From Algoriphagus marinus (GTDB taxonomy: Bacteria > Bacteroidota > Bacteroidia > Cytophagales > Cyclobacteriaceae), in the NCBI RefSeq assembly GCF_001936475.1, contig NZ_MSPQ01000015.1, forward strand, positions 48,048 to 112,047: DNA of 64,000 nucleotides, read 5' to 3'. The number at the start of each line of letters is the position of its first letter. Positions within the stretch are counted from its first letter, which is position 1. Shown here piece by piece: positions 25,287-34,927 of the stretch. Below the pieces are notes generated by a model. It had not been told where the DNA came from, ran no database searches, and saw only the letters and a list, made by a program, of their open reading frames with translations. The translations under genes were made by a program, and so were the position numbers.

Positions 25287-26285
25287 ATGGATAAAATCAG
25301 AGCTATGATTACCGGAATCCAAGGTTATGTTCCGGACTACATCTTGACAAATAAAGAATTAGAAAAACTCGTTGAAACAAATGACGAGTGGATTGTCTCT
25401 AGAACCGGAATCAAAGAAAGAAGAATTTTAAAAGGAGAAGATCAAGGAAGTTCAGTAATGGGCGCTGCGGCAGTCAAAGGACTTTTAGAAAAAACCGGCA
25501 CAGATCCACTGGACATTGATCTGATTATTTGTGCTACAGTAACTCCAGATATGCCCTTCCCTGCTACTGGTAATTTAATTGCTGACAAAGTAGGTGCTAA
25601 AAACAGCTATAGCTTTGACGTGGGTGCGGCTTGTTCAGGATTTCTTTTCGCCTTAAACATGGGTAGTCAATACATTCAGACCGGTACTCATAAGAAAGTT
25701 ATAGTAGTAGGTGCGGATAAAATGTCTTCCATCGTCGATTACACGGATCGCACTACTTGTATTCTATTTGGAGATGGAGCTGGGGCTGTTTTGCTTGAGC
25801 CAACTACAGAGGATCTAGGAATAATGGATACCATTTTGAGATCGGATGGCTCCGGAGCACCTTATCTTCATATGAAGGCTGGAGGAAGCGCCAGACCTGC
25901 AACAATCGATACAGTGATGGCTAAGGAGCATTTTGCTTATCAAGAAGGTTCCACTGTTTTCAAATTTGCTGTGACCAATATGGCTGATGTAAGTGCAAAA
26001 GTGATGGAAAGAAATGGTCTCAAAGGTGAGGATATCGCTTGGCTAGTTCCGCATCAGGCTAATAAAAGAATCATTGATGCCACTGCAAATCGAATGGGAA
26101 TCGGACCGGAAAAGGTTATGATGAACATTGAAAAATATGGGAATACCACGGCTGCCACTATTCCACTTTGTCTTTGGGACTACGAAAAACAACTGAAAAA
26201 AGGTGACAATTTAGTCTTGGCCGCATTTGGTGGTGGTTTCACTTGGGGAGCGATCTATTTAAAATGGGCTTACGATCCAAAATAA
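25287..26285 (+). CDS. fabH: Beta-ketoacyl-ACP synthase III
   Basis: A 332-aa condensing enzyme that starts type II fatty acid synthesis by joining acetyl-CoA (or branched starters) with malonyl-ACP. The catalytic triad is complete: Cys116 in DVGAACSGFLF, His256 in LVPHQANKRI and Asn286 in EKYGNTTAA. The N-terminal TNDEWIVSRTGIKERR motif is typical. The neighbours efp, accB and accC form a block often seen in Bacteroidota, with accB/accC supplying malonyl-CoA. The start at 25287 is preferred; a second in-frame ATG occurs at codon 7. Confidence 0.96.
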   Translation: MDKIRAMITGIQGYVPDYILTNKELEKLVETNDEWIVSRTGIKERRILKGEDQGSSVMGAAAVKGLLEKTGTDPLDIDLIICATVTPDMPFPATGNLIADKVGAKNSYSFDVGAACSGFLFALNMGSQYIQTGTHKKVIVVGADKMSSIVDYTDRTTCILFGDGAGAVLLEPTTEDLGIMDTILRSDGSGAPYLHMKAGGSARPATIDTVMAKEHFAYQEGSTVFKFAVTNMADVSAKVMERNGLKGEDIAWLVPHQANKRIIDATANRMGIGPEKVMMNIEKYGNTTAATIPLCLWDYEKQLKKGDNLVLAAFGGGFTWGAIYLKWAYDPK

Positions 26286-26302
26286 TTAATTAAGAAAATA
26301 AT

Positions 26303-26866
26303 ATGGCAAGTACTGCAGATTTTAAAAATGGACTATGTCTGGTTATGAACAACGATATCTTCACCATTGTGGAGTTTCAGCATGTCAAACCAGGTAAAGG
26401 AGCAGCTTTTGTTCGGACAAAGTTAAAAGGACTTACAAGCGGAAAAACACTTGAAAAAACCTTCAATGCCGGAGAAAAAGTAGAAACAGCTCGCGTCGAA
26501 AAAAGACCACATCAGTTTCTTTATAAAGATGACCTTGGGTATAATTTCATGGACATGAATACTTTTGAGCAAATCTCTATTGAAGAAAAATTAATTGAAA
26601 GAGCAAACCTCTTAAAAGATGGTCAGTTTGTAGACATTTTGATCCATGACGAAACAGAAACACCTCTTTCAGTTGAACTTCCTCCTTTCGTGGAATTGAT
26701 GATCACTTATACCGAGCCGGGAATTAAAGGTGACACTGCAACAAACGCATTAAAGCCAGCAATTGTGGAAACAGGAGCAACGGTAATGGTGCCTTTATTC
26801 GTTGAGCAAGACATCATGATCAAAGTAGATACTAGAGACGGATCCTATTCAGAGCGAGTTAAATAA
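26303..26866 (+). CDS. efp: Translation elongation factor P
   Basis: A 187-aa three-domain protein that relieves ribosome stalling at polyproline. The modifiable residue is Lys32 in the loop VKPGKGAAF; characterised homologues with Lys here are often beta-lysylated by EpmA/EpmB, whereas others are not modified. No modification gene lies nearby. C-terminal motifs are EPGIKGDTATNALKPA and VDTRDGSYSERVK. It follows fabH by 17 bases. Confidence 0.97.
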   Translation: MASTADFKNGLCLVMNNDIFTIVEFQHVKPGKGAAFVRTKLKGLTSGKTLEKTFNAGEKVETARVEKRPHQFLYKDDLGYNFMDMNTFEQISIEEKLIERANLLKDGQFVDILIHDETETPLSVELPPFVELMITYTEPGIKGDTATNALKPAIVETGATVMVPLFVEQDIMIKVDTRDGSYSERVK

Positions 26867-26957
26867 GCTAGAAAAGCTATCTGTTTTATGTAAATTACAG
26901 AGCTTTGACGTTTTAAACCCAACCTAATTTTGCCTAAGGCAATAAAAAACCAAACTT

Positions 26958-27431
26958 ATGAAAGCTAAAGAGATTCAAGAATTAATCGATTATATATCCA
27001 ATTCGGGCCTTGCTGAAGTCAAAATAAAGACTGACGAATTTGAACTTTCCATTAAGAAATACGCAGATCAGTCGGGGACACGATTTGTCGAATCTGCTCC
27101 AGCAGCACCTGCACCAGTAGCGTCTATCGCTCCAGCAGCTAACCCTCAGCCTGCAACTCCTGCAGCACCTGTTGTTACTCCTTCCAATTTGGTTGAAATC
27201 AAATCACCTATGATTGGTACCTTCTATATGACTCCTAATCCAGATTCTCCAGCCTTCGTCAGTGAAGGAGATGTAATCAAAGCGGGTCAGACGGTTTGTA
27301 TCATCGAGGCGATGAAATTATTCAATGAAATTGAAGCTGAGATTTCAGGAAAAATCGTAAAAATCCTCGTTTCAAATTCTACACCTGTAGAATATGACCA
27401 ACCATTATTTCTTGTAGACCCAGCGGGATAA
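26958..27431 (+). CDS. accB: Biotin carboxyl carrier protein of acetyl-CoA carboxylase
   Basis: 157 aa. A short N-terminal helical part (MKAKEIQELIDYI) is followed by an Ala/Pro-rich flexible linker (about 47-76) and the biotinyl domain. That domain has the biotinylated Lys120 in IIEAMKLFNEIEAE and the thumb segment FYMTPNPDSPAFV. It carries the carboxyl group between biotin carboxylase and the carboxyltransferase. It is 20 bases upstream of accC, the usual pairing. Confidence 0.97.
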   Translation: MKAKEIQELIDYISNSGLAEVKIKTDEFELSIKKYADQSGTRFVESAPAAPAPVASIAPAANPQPATPAAPVVTPSNLVEIKSPMIGTFYMTPNPDSPAFVSEGDVIKAGQTVCIIEAMKLFNEIEAEISGKIVKILVSNSTPVEYDQPLFLVDPAG

Positions 27432-27451
27432 TTTTCTAAAAGATAAGACTT

Positions 27452-28801
27452 GTGTTTTCAAAAATATTAATTGCTAATAGAGGAGAAATAGCCCTTCGAA
27501 TCATCCGTACCTGCAAGGAAATGGGGATCAAAACTGTGGCTGTTTATTCCACAGTAGATAAAGACAGCTTACACGTTCGCTTTGCAGATGAAGCGGTATG
27601 CATAGGTCCTGCCCCAAGTAAGGAATCTTACCTAAACATCCCAAGAATAATCGCTGCTGCTGAAATCACTAATGCAGATGCGATTCATCCTGGATATGGT
27701 TTTCTTTCTGAAAATGCAGAATTTTCAAAAATCTGTGATGAATATGGAATCAAATTCATAGGTGCAAGCGCTGACATGATCGATAAAATGGGTGATAAAG
27801 CTACGGCTAAGGCAACCATGAAAGCAGCAGGTGTACCTACAATTCCAGGTTCCGAAGGTATTTTAAGTTCCATTGCAGAAGGAATCAAGATCGCCAATGA
27901 AATGGGCTATCCTGTCATTTTGAAAGCTACTGCCGGAGGTGGTGGAAGAGGAATGCGAATTGTAAGGGAAGAGAAAGAATTTAAAAAAGCTTGGGATGAT
28001 GCTCGGATGGAATCTGGTGCAGCTTTCGGAAACGATGGCTTGTATCTGGAAAAATATGTAGAGGAACCAAGACATATAGAAATCCAAATCATCGGAGACA
28101 GCACCGGAAAAGCTTGTCATCTTTCAGAGCGAGATTGCTCAATCCAAAGAAGACATCAAAAACTAGTGGAAGAAACCCCTTCACCTTTCATCACGGATGA
28201 CCTTCGTGAGGCTATGGGAAAGGCAGCTATCAAAGGTGCAGAAGCTATCAAATATGAAGGAGCTGGTACGATCGAATTTCTAGTAGACAAAAACAGGAAC
28301 TTCTATTTCATGGAGATGAATACCCGAATTCAGGTAGAACATCCGATTACTGAAGAGGTAACTGATTTTGATCTAATCAAAGAACAAATCAAAGTTGCTG
28401 CAGGAGAACCGATAAGTGGCAGAAACTATTATCCAAAGCTATATGCGATGGAATGTAGAATCAATGCAGAAGATCCTGCTCATGGCTTCAGGCCAAGTCC
28501 AGGTAAGATCCAAAACTTACACATTCCAGGAGGAAGAGGTGTTAGAATAGATTCTCACGTCTATGCAGGCTATGTGATCCCCCCGAATTATGATTCAATG
28601 ATCGCCAAACTAATCGTAAGTGGTCAATCCAGAGATGAAGTCATTGTAAGGATGAAAAGAGCGCTTGAAGAATTTGTAATTGATGGGATTAAAACAACTA
28701 TCCCTTTTCACATTGCACTCTTAAATGATAAGAAATTTATCGAAGGTGACTTCACAACAAAATTCCTGGAAGACTTCGATTTTTCAGTGATCAAAAAATA
28801 A
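27452..28801 (+). CDS. accC: Biotin carboxylase subunit of acetyl-CoA carboxylase
   Basis: A 449-aa ATP-grasp enzyme that carboxylates the biotin of AccB with bicarbonate and ATP. It starts with GTG (FSKILIANRGEIALRI) and has the glycine-rich ATP loop KATAGGGGRGMRIV. The catalytic segment MEMNTRIQVEHPITEEV and the C-terminal lid domain (PPNYDSMIAKLI) are present. Length is normal. The carboxyltransferase genes accA and accD are not in the window. A terminator follows. Confidence 0.97.
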   Translation: MFSKILIANRGEIALRIIRTCKEMGIKTVAVYSTVDKDSLHVRFADEAVCIGPAPSKESYLNIPRIIAAAEITNADAIHPGYGFLSENAEFSKICDEYGIKFIGASADMIDKMGDKATAKATMKAAGVPTIPGSEGILSSIAEGIKIANEMGYPVILKATAGGGGRGMRIVREEKEFKKAWDDARMESGAAFGNDGLYLEKYVEEPRHIEIQIIGDSTGKACHLSERDCSIQRRHQKLVEETPSPFITDDLREAMGKAAIKGAEAIKYEGAGTIEFLVDKNRNFYFMEMNTRIQVEHPITEEVTDFDLIKEQIKVAAGEPISGRNYYPKLYAMECRINAEDPAHGFRPSPGKIQNLHIPGGRGVRIDSHVYAGYVIPPNYDSMIAKLIVSGQSRDEVIVRMKRALEEFVIDGIKTTIPFHIALLNDKKFIEGDFTTKFLEDFDFSVIKK

Positions 28802-28806
28802 ATCAA

Positions 28807-28837
28807 AAGCCAACTGTAATCACAGCTGGCTTTTTTC
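28807..28837 (+). terminator. Intrinsic terminator after accC
   Basis: AGCCAaCTGT / ACAGcTGGCT arms with one mismatch and a 4-base loop, followed by a T run. Confidence 0.85.
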
Positions 28838-29019
28838 TTACTATTACTTTTTGTCAAAAACCTAAATCACTTTTTGATATTCTGAATAAATACTCTGAAG
28901 TTTTTTTTATTTCAAAAAAAATTGATTTACATAAAAGACTTTGTTTAATTTTTCAATAATCCATGACGGAAGTAAATGCAAATATTCCTATATTTTGTAT
29001 TCTATTTCCAGTCCTATAA

Positions 29020-31335
29020 ATGAAATCACTTCTCAAAATTGAATCTTTTTTTATACTGATTATCACATTAAGTGCATGGAACTGTACAACAAAAAAAGCT
29101 GATTCCATTGAGTTAAGTAATGGAGAACAAGTCAGTTATAATTTTCACATTAGACCAATCCTATCTGATAAGTGCTTTGCCTGTCATGGTCCAGATGCCA
29201 ATAAACGTGAATCAGACCTAAGATTAGACACAGAAGAGGGCGCGTTTGCTGCTCTTAAAGAATCTAAGGGTAAGTTTGCTTTGGTATCCGGAAGTTTAGA
29301 GGAATCAGTACTGTACCACAGGATTATTTCAGAAGATCCAGGAGAACTGATGCCACCGCCGGAATCCAATCTTTCACTTTCCGAGGGTGAAATAGCTTTG
29401 ATCAAAACCTGGATTGAGCAAGGAGCTAAATATGAACCTCATTGGGCTTTTGTAAAACCAAAAAAGACTGAAATACCCAAAAATCAAAAATGGGGAACAA
29501 ATGAGATAGATTTCTTCGCCTATAAGAAAATGGTCGAAAAAGGGCTTCAGCCTAATCCCGAAGCAAAACCATATGAACTTATTAAACGGGTGAGTCTTGA
29601 TCTCACGGGGCTACCTCCCAGCCCAGAATTATTGGATAGATTTGGAGATTTCAGCGGAGAATACTCCTATGAAGATTTGATTGACGGACTTCTAAATGAG
29701 CCCACCTTCGGTGAGAAACTCGGTGTGCTTTGGATGGATATTTCTCGATACGCTGATAGCTACGGGTATCAAGATGACAATATCCGTACGCAATGGCCCT
29801 ATCGAGATTGGGTGATTCATGCGTTTAACCAAAACCTACCCTACGATGATTTTATTACTTGGCAGCTTGCCGGAGACTTGATGCCAAATGCAACTAAAGA
29901 GCAAATCTTAGCGACAGCATTCAATAGAAACCACAAATACACCGAAGAAGGAGGTGTGATAGATGAGGAGTATCGAGTTGAATATGTCTTGGATAAAACA
30001 AATACAATCAGCAAAGGACTACTTGGGATCACCATGGAATGTGCGCAATGCCATGATCATAAATACGATCCCTTTTCCCAAAAAGAATATTATCAATTTT
30101 ATGCCTTTTTCAATAACAGTCCCGAGAAGGGATATGAAGGAGATGTAAGTATATCGAAACCTGCCAAGACTCCGATCCTTTGGGTAGATCAGGAGGATTT
30201 GAGCGGAGTGATGAGTTTTATCAATCATAAAGACACCACCAAATTAAGTGTGTCTGTGATGGATGAATTGAACGGTGAAGAAAGCAGAACCACTTACATT
30301 CTGGATAGAGGCGTTTATGATGCACCAACTGTTGCAGTGGATCCTGGCACACCTAAATCCATTTTGCCTTTTCCTCAAGACTTAGAAAAAAACCGCCTTG
30401 GGCTTGCTAAATGGATTACAAACCCTGACAACCCACTTACTTCCCGTGTATTTGTCAATCTAATTTGGCAAGAATTGTTTGGAACGGGCATCGTAAAGTC
30501 TGCCGGAGATTTTGGAATGCAGGGTGATCTTCCAAGCCATCCGGAACTTTTGGATTGGTTGGCTGTAGATTTTATGGAAAATGGCTGGGATATTAAGCGA
30601 TTAATCAAACAGATTTTAATGTCTTCTACTTATCGTCAATCCGCGAAAATCACTGACAAACATTTGAATACCGATCCGGAGAACGTCTATTTGGCAAGAG
30701 CACCTAGACTTCGATTACCTGCTGAAAACATACAGGATCTTGTCTTGGCTAGTAGTGGATTGCTCCATCAAAAAATTGGAGGGCCTAGTGTAAAACCATA
30801 TCAGCCAGACGGACTTTGGGAATCTGCCACTTCAGGAAGAGGAGTTCTTGCAACTTATGTACAAGATAAAGGAAGTGATCTTTACCGTAGAGGAATATAT
30901 AATTTCATCAAATTAACTGTTCCGCCTCCTAAAGCAATCATTTTTGATGGCAGTAACCGTGATCGATGCGAAATCTCCAGAAATAGGACTAATACACCGC
31001 TTCAGGCTTTGGTTATGATGAATGACCCGATGGTATTGGAGGCTTCAAGGGTATTAGCTTCATCCCTACTAAAAGAAATGGACGCAGAGAAATCAATTGA
31101 TCAAGCTTTCCTAAGGATCGTCAGTAGAGAAATGAGTTCAAAAGAACATAAGCTCTTGCTGGCATATTTTGAAGATCAATTGGAGCGGTTTCAGTCAAAT
31201 GAAAAACAAATTAGACCTACTCTTGAAGTAGGAGAATATCCACTTGATGAATCCGCGGTAAATGCAGAGACAGCTGCTTTGATGCAGGTCATAGTAAGTA
31301 TTTATAATTTAGAAGAAACGATTACCAAAATTTAA
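29020..31335 (+). CDS. Planctomycete-type cytochrome c / DUF1549-DUF1553 lipoprotein
   Basis: A 771-aa protein with a lipoprotein-like signal (hydrophobic 9-20, Cys22). It has a PSCyt1-type haem site (CFACHG, about 52-57), then the DUF1549 region (about 165-370, VSLDLTGLPPSPELLD and a second CxxCH, CAQCHDHKYDPF). The DUF1553 region (about 460-740, NRLGLAKWITNPDNPLTSRV and NRTNTPLQALVMMNDP) closes it. Such proteins are abundant in Planctomycetes and Verrucomicrobia and occur in marine Bacteroidota near carbohydrate genes. They are thought to be periplasmic redox proteins, but the reaction is unknown. It is followed after 1 base by the DUF1501 gene. Confidence 0.9.
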   Translation: MKSLLKIESFFILIITLSAWNCTTKKADSIELSNGEQVSYNFHIRPILSDKCFACHGPDANKRESDLRLDTEEGAFAALKESKGKFALVSGSLEESVLYHRIISEDPGELMPPPESNLSLSEGEIALIKTWIEQGAKYEPHWAFVKPKKTEIPKNQKWGTNEIDFFAYKKMVEKGLQPNPEAKPYELIKRVSLDLTGLPPSPELLDRFGDFSGEYSYEDLIDGLLNEPTFGEKLGVLWMDISRYADSYGYQDDNIRTQWPYRDWVIHAFNQNLPYDDFITWQLAGDLMPNATKEQILATAFNRNHKYTEEGGVIDEEYRVEYVLDKTNTISKGLLGITMECAQCHDHKYDPFSQKEYYQFYAFFNNSPEKGYEGDVSISKPAKTPILWVDQEDLSGVMSFINHKDTTKLSVSVMDELNGEESRTTYILDRGVYDAPTVAVDPGTPKSILPFPQDLEKNRLGLAKWITNPDNPLTSRVFVNLIWQELFGTGIVKSAGDFGMQGDLPSHPELLDWLAVDFMENGWDIKRLIKQILMSSTYRQSAKITDKHLNTDPENVYLARAPRLRLPAENIQDLVLASSGLLHQKIGGPSVKPYQPDGLWESATSGRGVLATYVQDKGSDLYRRGIYNFIKLTVPPPKAIIFDGSNRDRCEISRNRTNTPLQALVMMNDPMVLEASRVLASSLLKEMDAEKSIDQAFLRIVSREMSSKEHKLLLAYFEDQLERFQSNEKQIRPTLEVGEYPLDESAVNAETAALMQVIVSIYNLEETITKI

Positions 31336-31336
31336 T

Positions 31337-32791
31337 ATGGAAAAGGAAGAATTAGAACAAGGTTTAAATTTAAACCGGCGAAAATTTCTATCCAGATTGA
31401 GTTTGGGAGTAGGAAGTGCTGCTTTAGGTTCCTTGCTAATTCCTGATTTATTTTCAGGAAAAGGGTCAGCCGAGGAAGAGCTTATGAATGCTTTACCTCA
31501 TTTTGCTCCTAAGGCAAAAAGAGTTATTTACCTATTCCAAAATGGTGCTCCGAGTCAATTAGAAACATTTGATTACAAACCTCTGCTAAATCAGCAAATG
31601 GGACAAGAACTCCCAGAATCTATTCGGGGAGGTCAAAGATTGACAGGAATGACCGCGGGTCAAACTTCTTTCCCATTGGTAGGCTCCTATTTCCCATTTC
31701 AGCAGTATGGGCAATCTAGAGCTTGGATTTCATCCATTTTTCCACATACTTCAAAAATCGTGGATGATATTTGCATCATCAAATCCATGCATACGGAAGC
31801 AATTAATCACGATCCAGCTTTGACTTTTTTCCAGACTGGAGCACAAGTTGGAAATAGACCTAGCATGGGAAGTTGGTTGAGCTATGGTTTGGGAAGTGAA
31901 AACAGTAATCTGCCTGCATTTTGCGTTTTGTTGAGTCGAGGTAGAGGAAATGGACAAGGTGTTTATTCCAAACTTTGGAGTAATGGATTTTTAGATGCAA
32001 CACATCAGGGAGTTCAGTTTTCAAATTCTGAAGACCCTGTTCTTTATTTAAAAGATCCTGATAAAATGAGTCGGGATGAACGCCGAAAGATGCTTGATCA
32101 AATCGCTGCAATGAACGATCTAAGCTATCGGGAATTCAATGATCCGGAGATTACTGCTAAAGTTCAGCAATATGAAATGGCATTCCGAATGCAAACTGCT
32201 GTTCCTGAAATGACAGACGTATCCAAAGAACCGGATAGCATTATCAAACTTTATGGCCCTGATTGTCTAGTTCCTGGTACATATGCGGCAAATTGCCTTT
32301 TAGCAAGAAAACTTTCAGAAAGTGGGGTGCGGTTCGTGCAGCTATATCATCAAGGTTGGGATCAACATGGAAATCTGCCGAATGAAATGGCCCTTCAAGC
32401 TCAAGATGTAGATCAGGCTTCGGCTGCTTTGATTACTGACTTGAAACAGAGGGGATTATTGGATGAAACATTGGTGATTTGGGGTGGAGAATTTGGACGA
32501 ACAAACTATTGTCAGGGAAAAATTCTAGCTGACAATTATGGACGTGATCATCACCCTAGAGCATTTTCCATTTGGATGGCTGGTGGAGGTGTAAAATCGG
32601 GAATGGTCCATGGAGAGACAGATGAATTCGGCTACAACATTGCAGAAAACCCTGTTCATGTGCACGATTTCCAAGCCACCGTAATGAATTTGATGGGAAT
32701 AGATCATGAGCGAATGACTTATAAACATCTGGGAAGACGCTACCGATTGACAGACGTATCAGGAAAGGTTGTTAAAGATATTATCGCCTAA
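31337..32791 (+). CDS. DUF1501 protein with twin-arginine-like signal
   Basis: A 484-aa protein whose N-terminus holds NRRKFLSRLSLGVGSAALGSLL, which fits a twin-arginine export signal, so it is probably folded with a cofactor before export. The body has the alkaline-phosphatase-like fold features of DUF1501: YLFQNGAPSQLETFDYKP, QLYHQGWDQHGNLP, IWGGEFGRTNYCQG and DHHPRAFSIWMAGGGV, whose Asp, His and Gly residues recall metal-binding sites of sulfatase/phosphatase-like enzymes. It is almost always paired with DUF1549/1553 proteins, as here, and is likely the periplasmic partner. Its substrate is unknown. Confidence 0.9.
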   Translation: MEKEELEQGLNLNRRKFLSRLSLGVGSAALGSLLIPDLFSGKGSAEEELMNALPHFAPKAKRVIYLFQNGAPSQLETFDYKPLLNQQMGQELPESIRGGQRLTGMTAGQTSFPLVGSYFPFQQYGQSRAWISSIFPHTSKIVDDICIIKSMHTEAINHDPALTFFQTGAQVGNRPSMGSWLSYGLGSENSNLPAFCVLLSRGRGNGQGVYSKLWSNGFLDATHQGVQFSNSEDPVLYLKDPDKMSRDERRKMLDQIAAMNDLSYREFNDPEITAKVQQYEMAFRMQTAVPEMTDVSKEPDSIIKLYGPDCLVPGTYAANCLLARKLSESGVRFVQLYHQGWDQHGNLPNEMALQAQDVDQASAALITDLKQRGLLDETLVIWGGEFGRTNYCQGKILADNYGRDHHPRAFSIWMAGGGVKSGMVHGETDEFGYNIAENPVHVHDFQATVMNLMGIDHERMTYKHLGRRYRLTDVSGKVVKDIIA

Positions 32792-32797
32792 AAATCC

Positions 32798-34924
32798 ATG
32801 CTCAAATCTTTATCTCTTAAATCTCTTCTTGAGAATATCCTTTTTATTTGGGTTGGGCTAGTTCTTGTTTTAGCACTGGGAGCTGATCGGTTATTACTTC
32901 CGGATTGGATTCAAGTGATTGGAAGGAGCCATCCCCTACTTCTTCATTTCCCAATCGTTCTGCTTCTTTTAGGTCTTTTGTTTACGTGGATTCCAGAAGT
33001 TGACCAAAAACCCGATTTCAAAAAAATTGGAGATTTAGCTTTGTTAGCTGGTTGTAATTTTGCTGGTCTTACAGTTGTAGCGGGTTTGATTTTGGCCAAA
33101 GAAGATTATGATGGAGACGCGATCCTTTGGCATCAATGGTCGGGAGTTGCTGTGTTTTATTTATGTACTGGTTTATATTTTTTTAGAGATCAACCAAAAA
33201 AAATCCTCAAGCCAATCAGTCTTTTGCTTGCTGCTGGAATAACAGCTACTGGACACTGGGGAGCTAATATCACTCATGGTCAAGATTTTCTATTAGCACC
33301 TATTCAAGTAAAAGAGGCAGAAATAACTCCGCTGGCAGAAGCAGAAGTTTTCAATGATTTGGTACTCCCGATTTTGGAAAACAAGTGTATGAGTTGCCAT
33401 AAAGAAGGAAAAATCAAAGGAGAACTTCGGATGGATCATATTGAGGGGCTACAAAAAGGAGGGAAATCCGGACCATTTGTTTTAGCAGGAGATTTCAAAA
33501 ATTCACTTTTAATCCAGCGAATAGATCTTCCAATGGAGGAAAAGAAGCATATGCCTCCAAAGAACAAGGCCCAACTTACCGAAGAAGAGTTAGAAATATT
33601 AAAAGAGTGGGTTGCAAATGGGGCTTCATTTGAACAAAAAGTACTTGAAATAGCGCCTGAGAATAAACTTTTTGTTTTGGCCTCGAAAAAATTTGACTCA
33701 AAGAAAACCCATACGTTTGAGCCGACTGATTATTCAGATATAAAAGAGTTAAATAATTTCTTTCGAAAAGTAGAAGCAATCTATCCTGAATCTCCAGCGT
33801 TAGAAGTTTCCTATTTTGGGATTGCAGCCTTTAATCCCGCTTCACTAAATGATCTTAAAAAAATAAAAAACCAAGTAGTTAAACTCAATTTGAACAAAAT
33901 GCCTTTGGCAGGTGCTGATCTTTCTGTTTTAAAGGAATTAATACATTTAGAAGAAGTTCAGGCTAATTTTACAGATCTGGATTCTAAGCAGATACAGATT
34001 TTAGCTTCAATTAAAACATTGAAGTATTTGGCACTTTCAGGGAATAAAATCGATTCAGACGCTTTAGCATCATTAGGAGAAATGGATCAGCTCATCAGTC
34101 TCTATTTATGGCAGACTGGACTGTCCTCTTCAGATCAAACGAACTTGAAATCTAAGTTATCAAATACAGAAATTGACTTTGGCTTTGACGGCAGCAGCGC
34201 TATTTATCCATTGAATTCACCAAAGGTGACTTTTGACAAAATGATGTTTAGGGATAGTGTGGAAGTGGTTATTTCTCATCCTATCAAAACGGTTGAGATT
34301 CGCTACACATTGGATGGTTCAGAGCCAGATAGCGTCACTAGTCAAGTTTATATAGAGCCAATTTGGATAAAAAAGACGAGTACAATCCGAACCAAAGTAT
34401 TTGCAAAAGACTGGATTGGATCTCCTGAAGCCAATTTTCAATTCCTTAAATCCGGACTGACGCCTACCGAATACAAACTACTAAGCACTCCAAACAAACA
34501 GTATAAAGCTAATGGTGCTGCTACCCTATTCGATCAAATCAAAGGTCAAAACAATCACACTACCGGAGAATGGCTTGGTTTCCAAGATGAAGCTTTAGAA
34601 CTTGAAATGAAACTGGAGTCAAATGTTAACTATTCTGAATTGGTGATTGGATTGCTCTACCATGAAGGAGCATATATCTTCCCTCCTGCTTCGGTAGAAA
34701 TAAAAGGACTTAAAAATGGAATTTGGACCACTTTTATTAATGAAGTACCCGAACAATCAAAAAAAGTGGATTTACCCCGATCCAGAATGCTTCAATATGA
34801 CATTTCAAAAAGTGAATATGAGGCAATAAGAATTAAGCTTTATCCCATTGCATCTTTACCAAAGTGGCACCCTGGTGCAGGATCTAAAGGATGGGTATTC
34901 GTGGATGAAATCTTAGTGAATTGA
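32798..34924 (+). CDS. Membrane-anchored c-type cytochrome with LRR-like, chitobiase-type and discoidin-like domains
   Basis: A 708-aa protein. About four N-terminal membrane segments (15-165) include a DUF2231-like HPLLLHFPIVLLLLGL. A haem site (CMSCHKEG, about 196-203) follows in a PSCyt1-like domain with KKHMPPKNKAQLTEEE. Leucine-rich repeats occupy about 360-450 (LIHLEEVQANFTDLD). A chitobiase/hexosaminidase C-terminal-type segment is at about 480-545 (VEIRYTLDGSEPDS). A terminal region resembles the last domain of Bacteroidota beta-hexosaminidases (EWLGFQDEALELEMKLESN). No glycosidase domain is present. It ends 3 bases before the SIS gene. The architecture suggests a redox protein that also docks to sugar polymers. 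Confidence 0.8.
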   Translation: MLKSLSLKSLLENILFIWVGLVLVLALGADRLLLPDWIQVIGRSHPLLLHFPIVLLLLGLLFTWIPEVDQKPDFKKIGDLALLAGCNFAGLTVVAGLILAKEDYDGDAILWHQWSGVAVFYLCTGLYFFRDQPKKILKPISLLLAAGITATGHWGANITHGQDFLLAPIQVKEAEITPLAEAEVFNDLVLPILENKCMSCHKEGKIKGELRMDHIEGLQKGGKSGPFVLAGDFKNSLLIQRIDLPMEEKKHMPPKNKAQLTEEELEILKEWVANGASFEQKVLEIAPENKLFVLASKKFDSKKTHTFEPTDYSDIKELNNFFRKVEAIYPESPALEVSYFGIAAFNPASLNDLKKIKNQVVKLNLNKMPLAGADLSVLKELIHLEEVQANFTDLDSKQIQILASIKTLKYLALSGNKIDSDALASLGEMDQLISLYLWQTGLSSSDQTNLKSKLSNTEIDFGFDGSSAIYPLNSPKVTFDKMMFRDSVEVVISHPIKTVEIRYTLDGSEPDSVTSQVYIEPIWIKKTSTIRTKVFAKDWIGSPEANFQFLKSGLTPTEYKLLSTPNKQYKANGAATLFDQIKGQNNHTTGEWLGFQDEALELEMKLESNVNYSELVIGLLYHEGAYIFPPASVEIKGLKNGIWTTFINEVPEQSKKVDLPRSRMLQYDISKSEYEAIRIKLYPIASLPKWHPGAGSKGWVFVDEILVN

Positions 34925-34927
34925 ATA

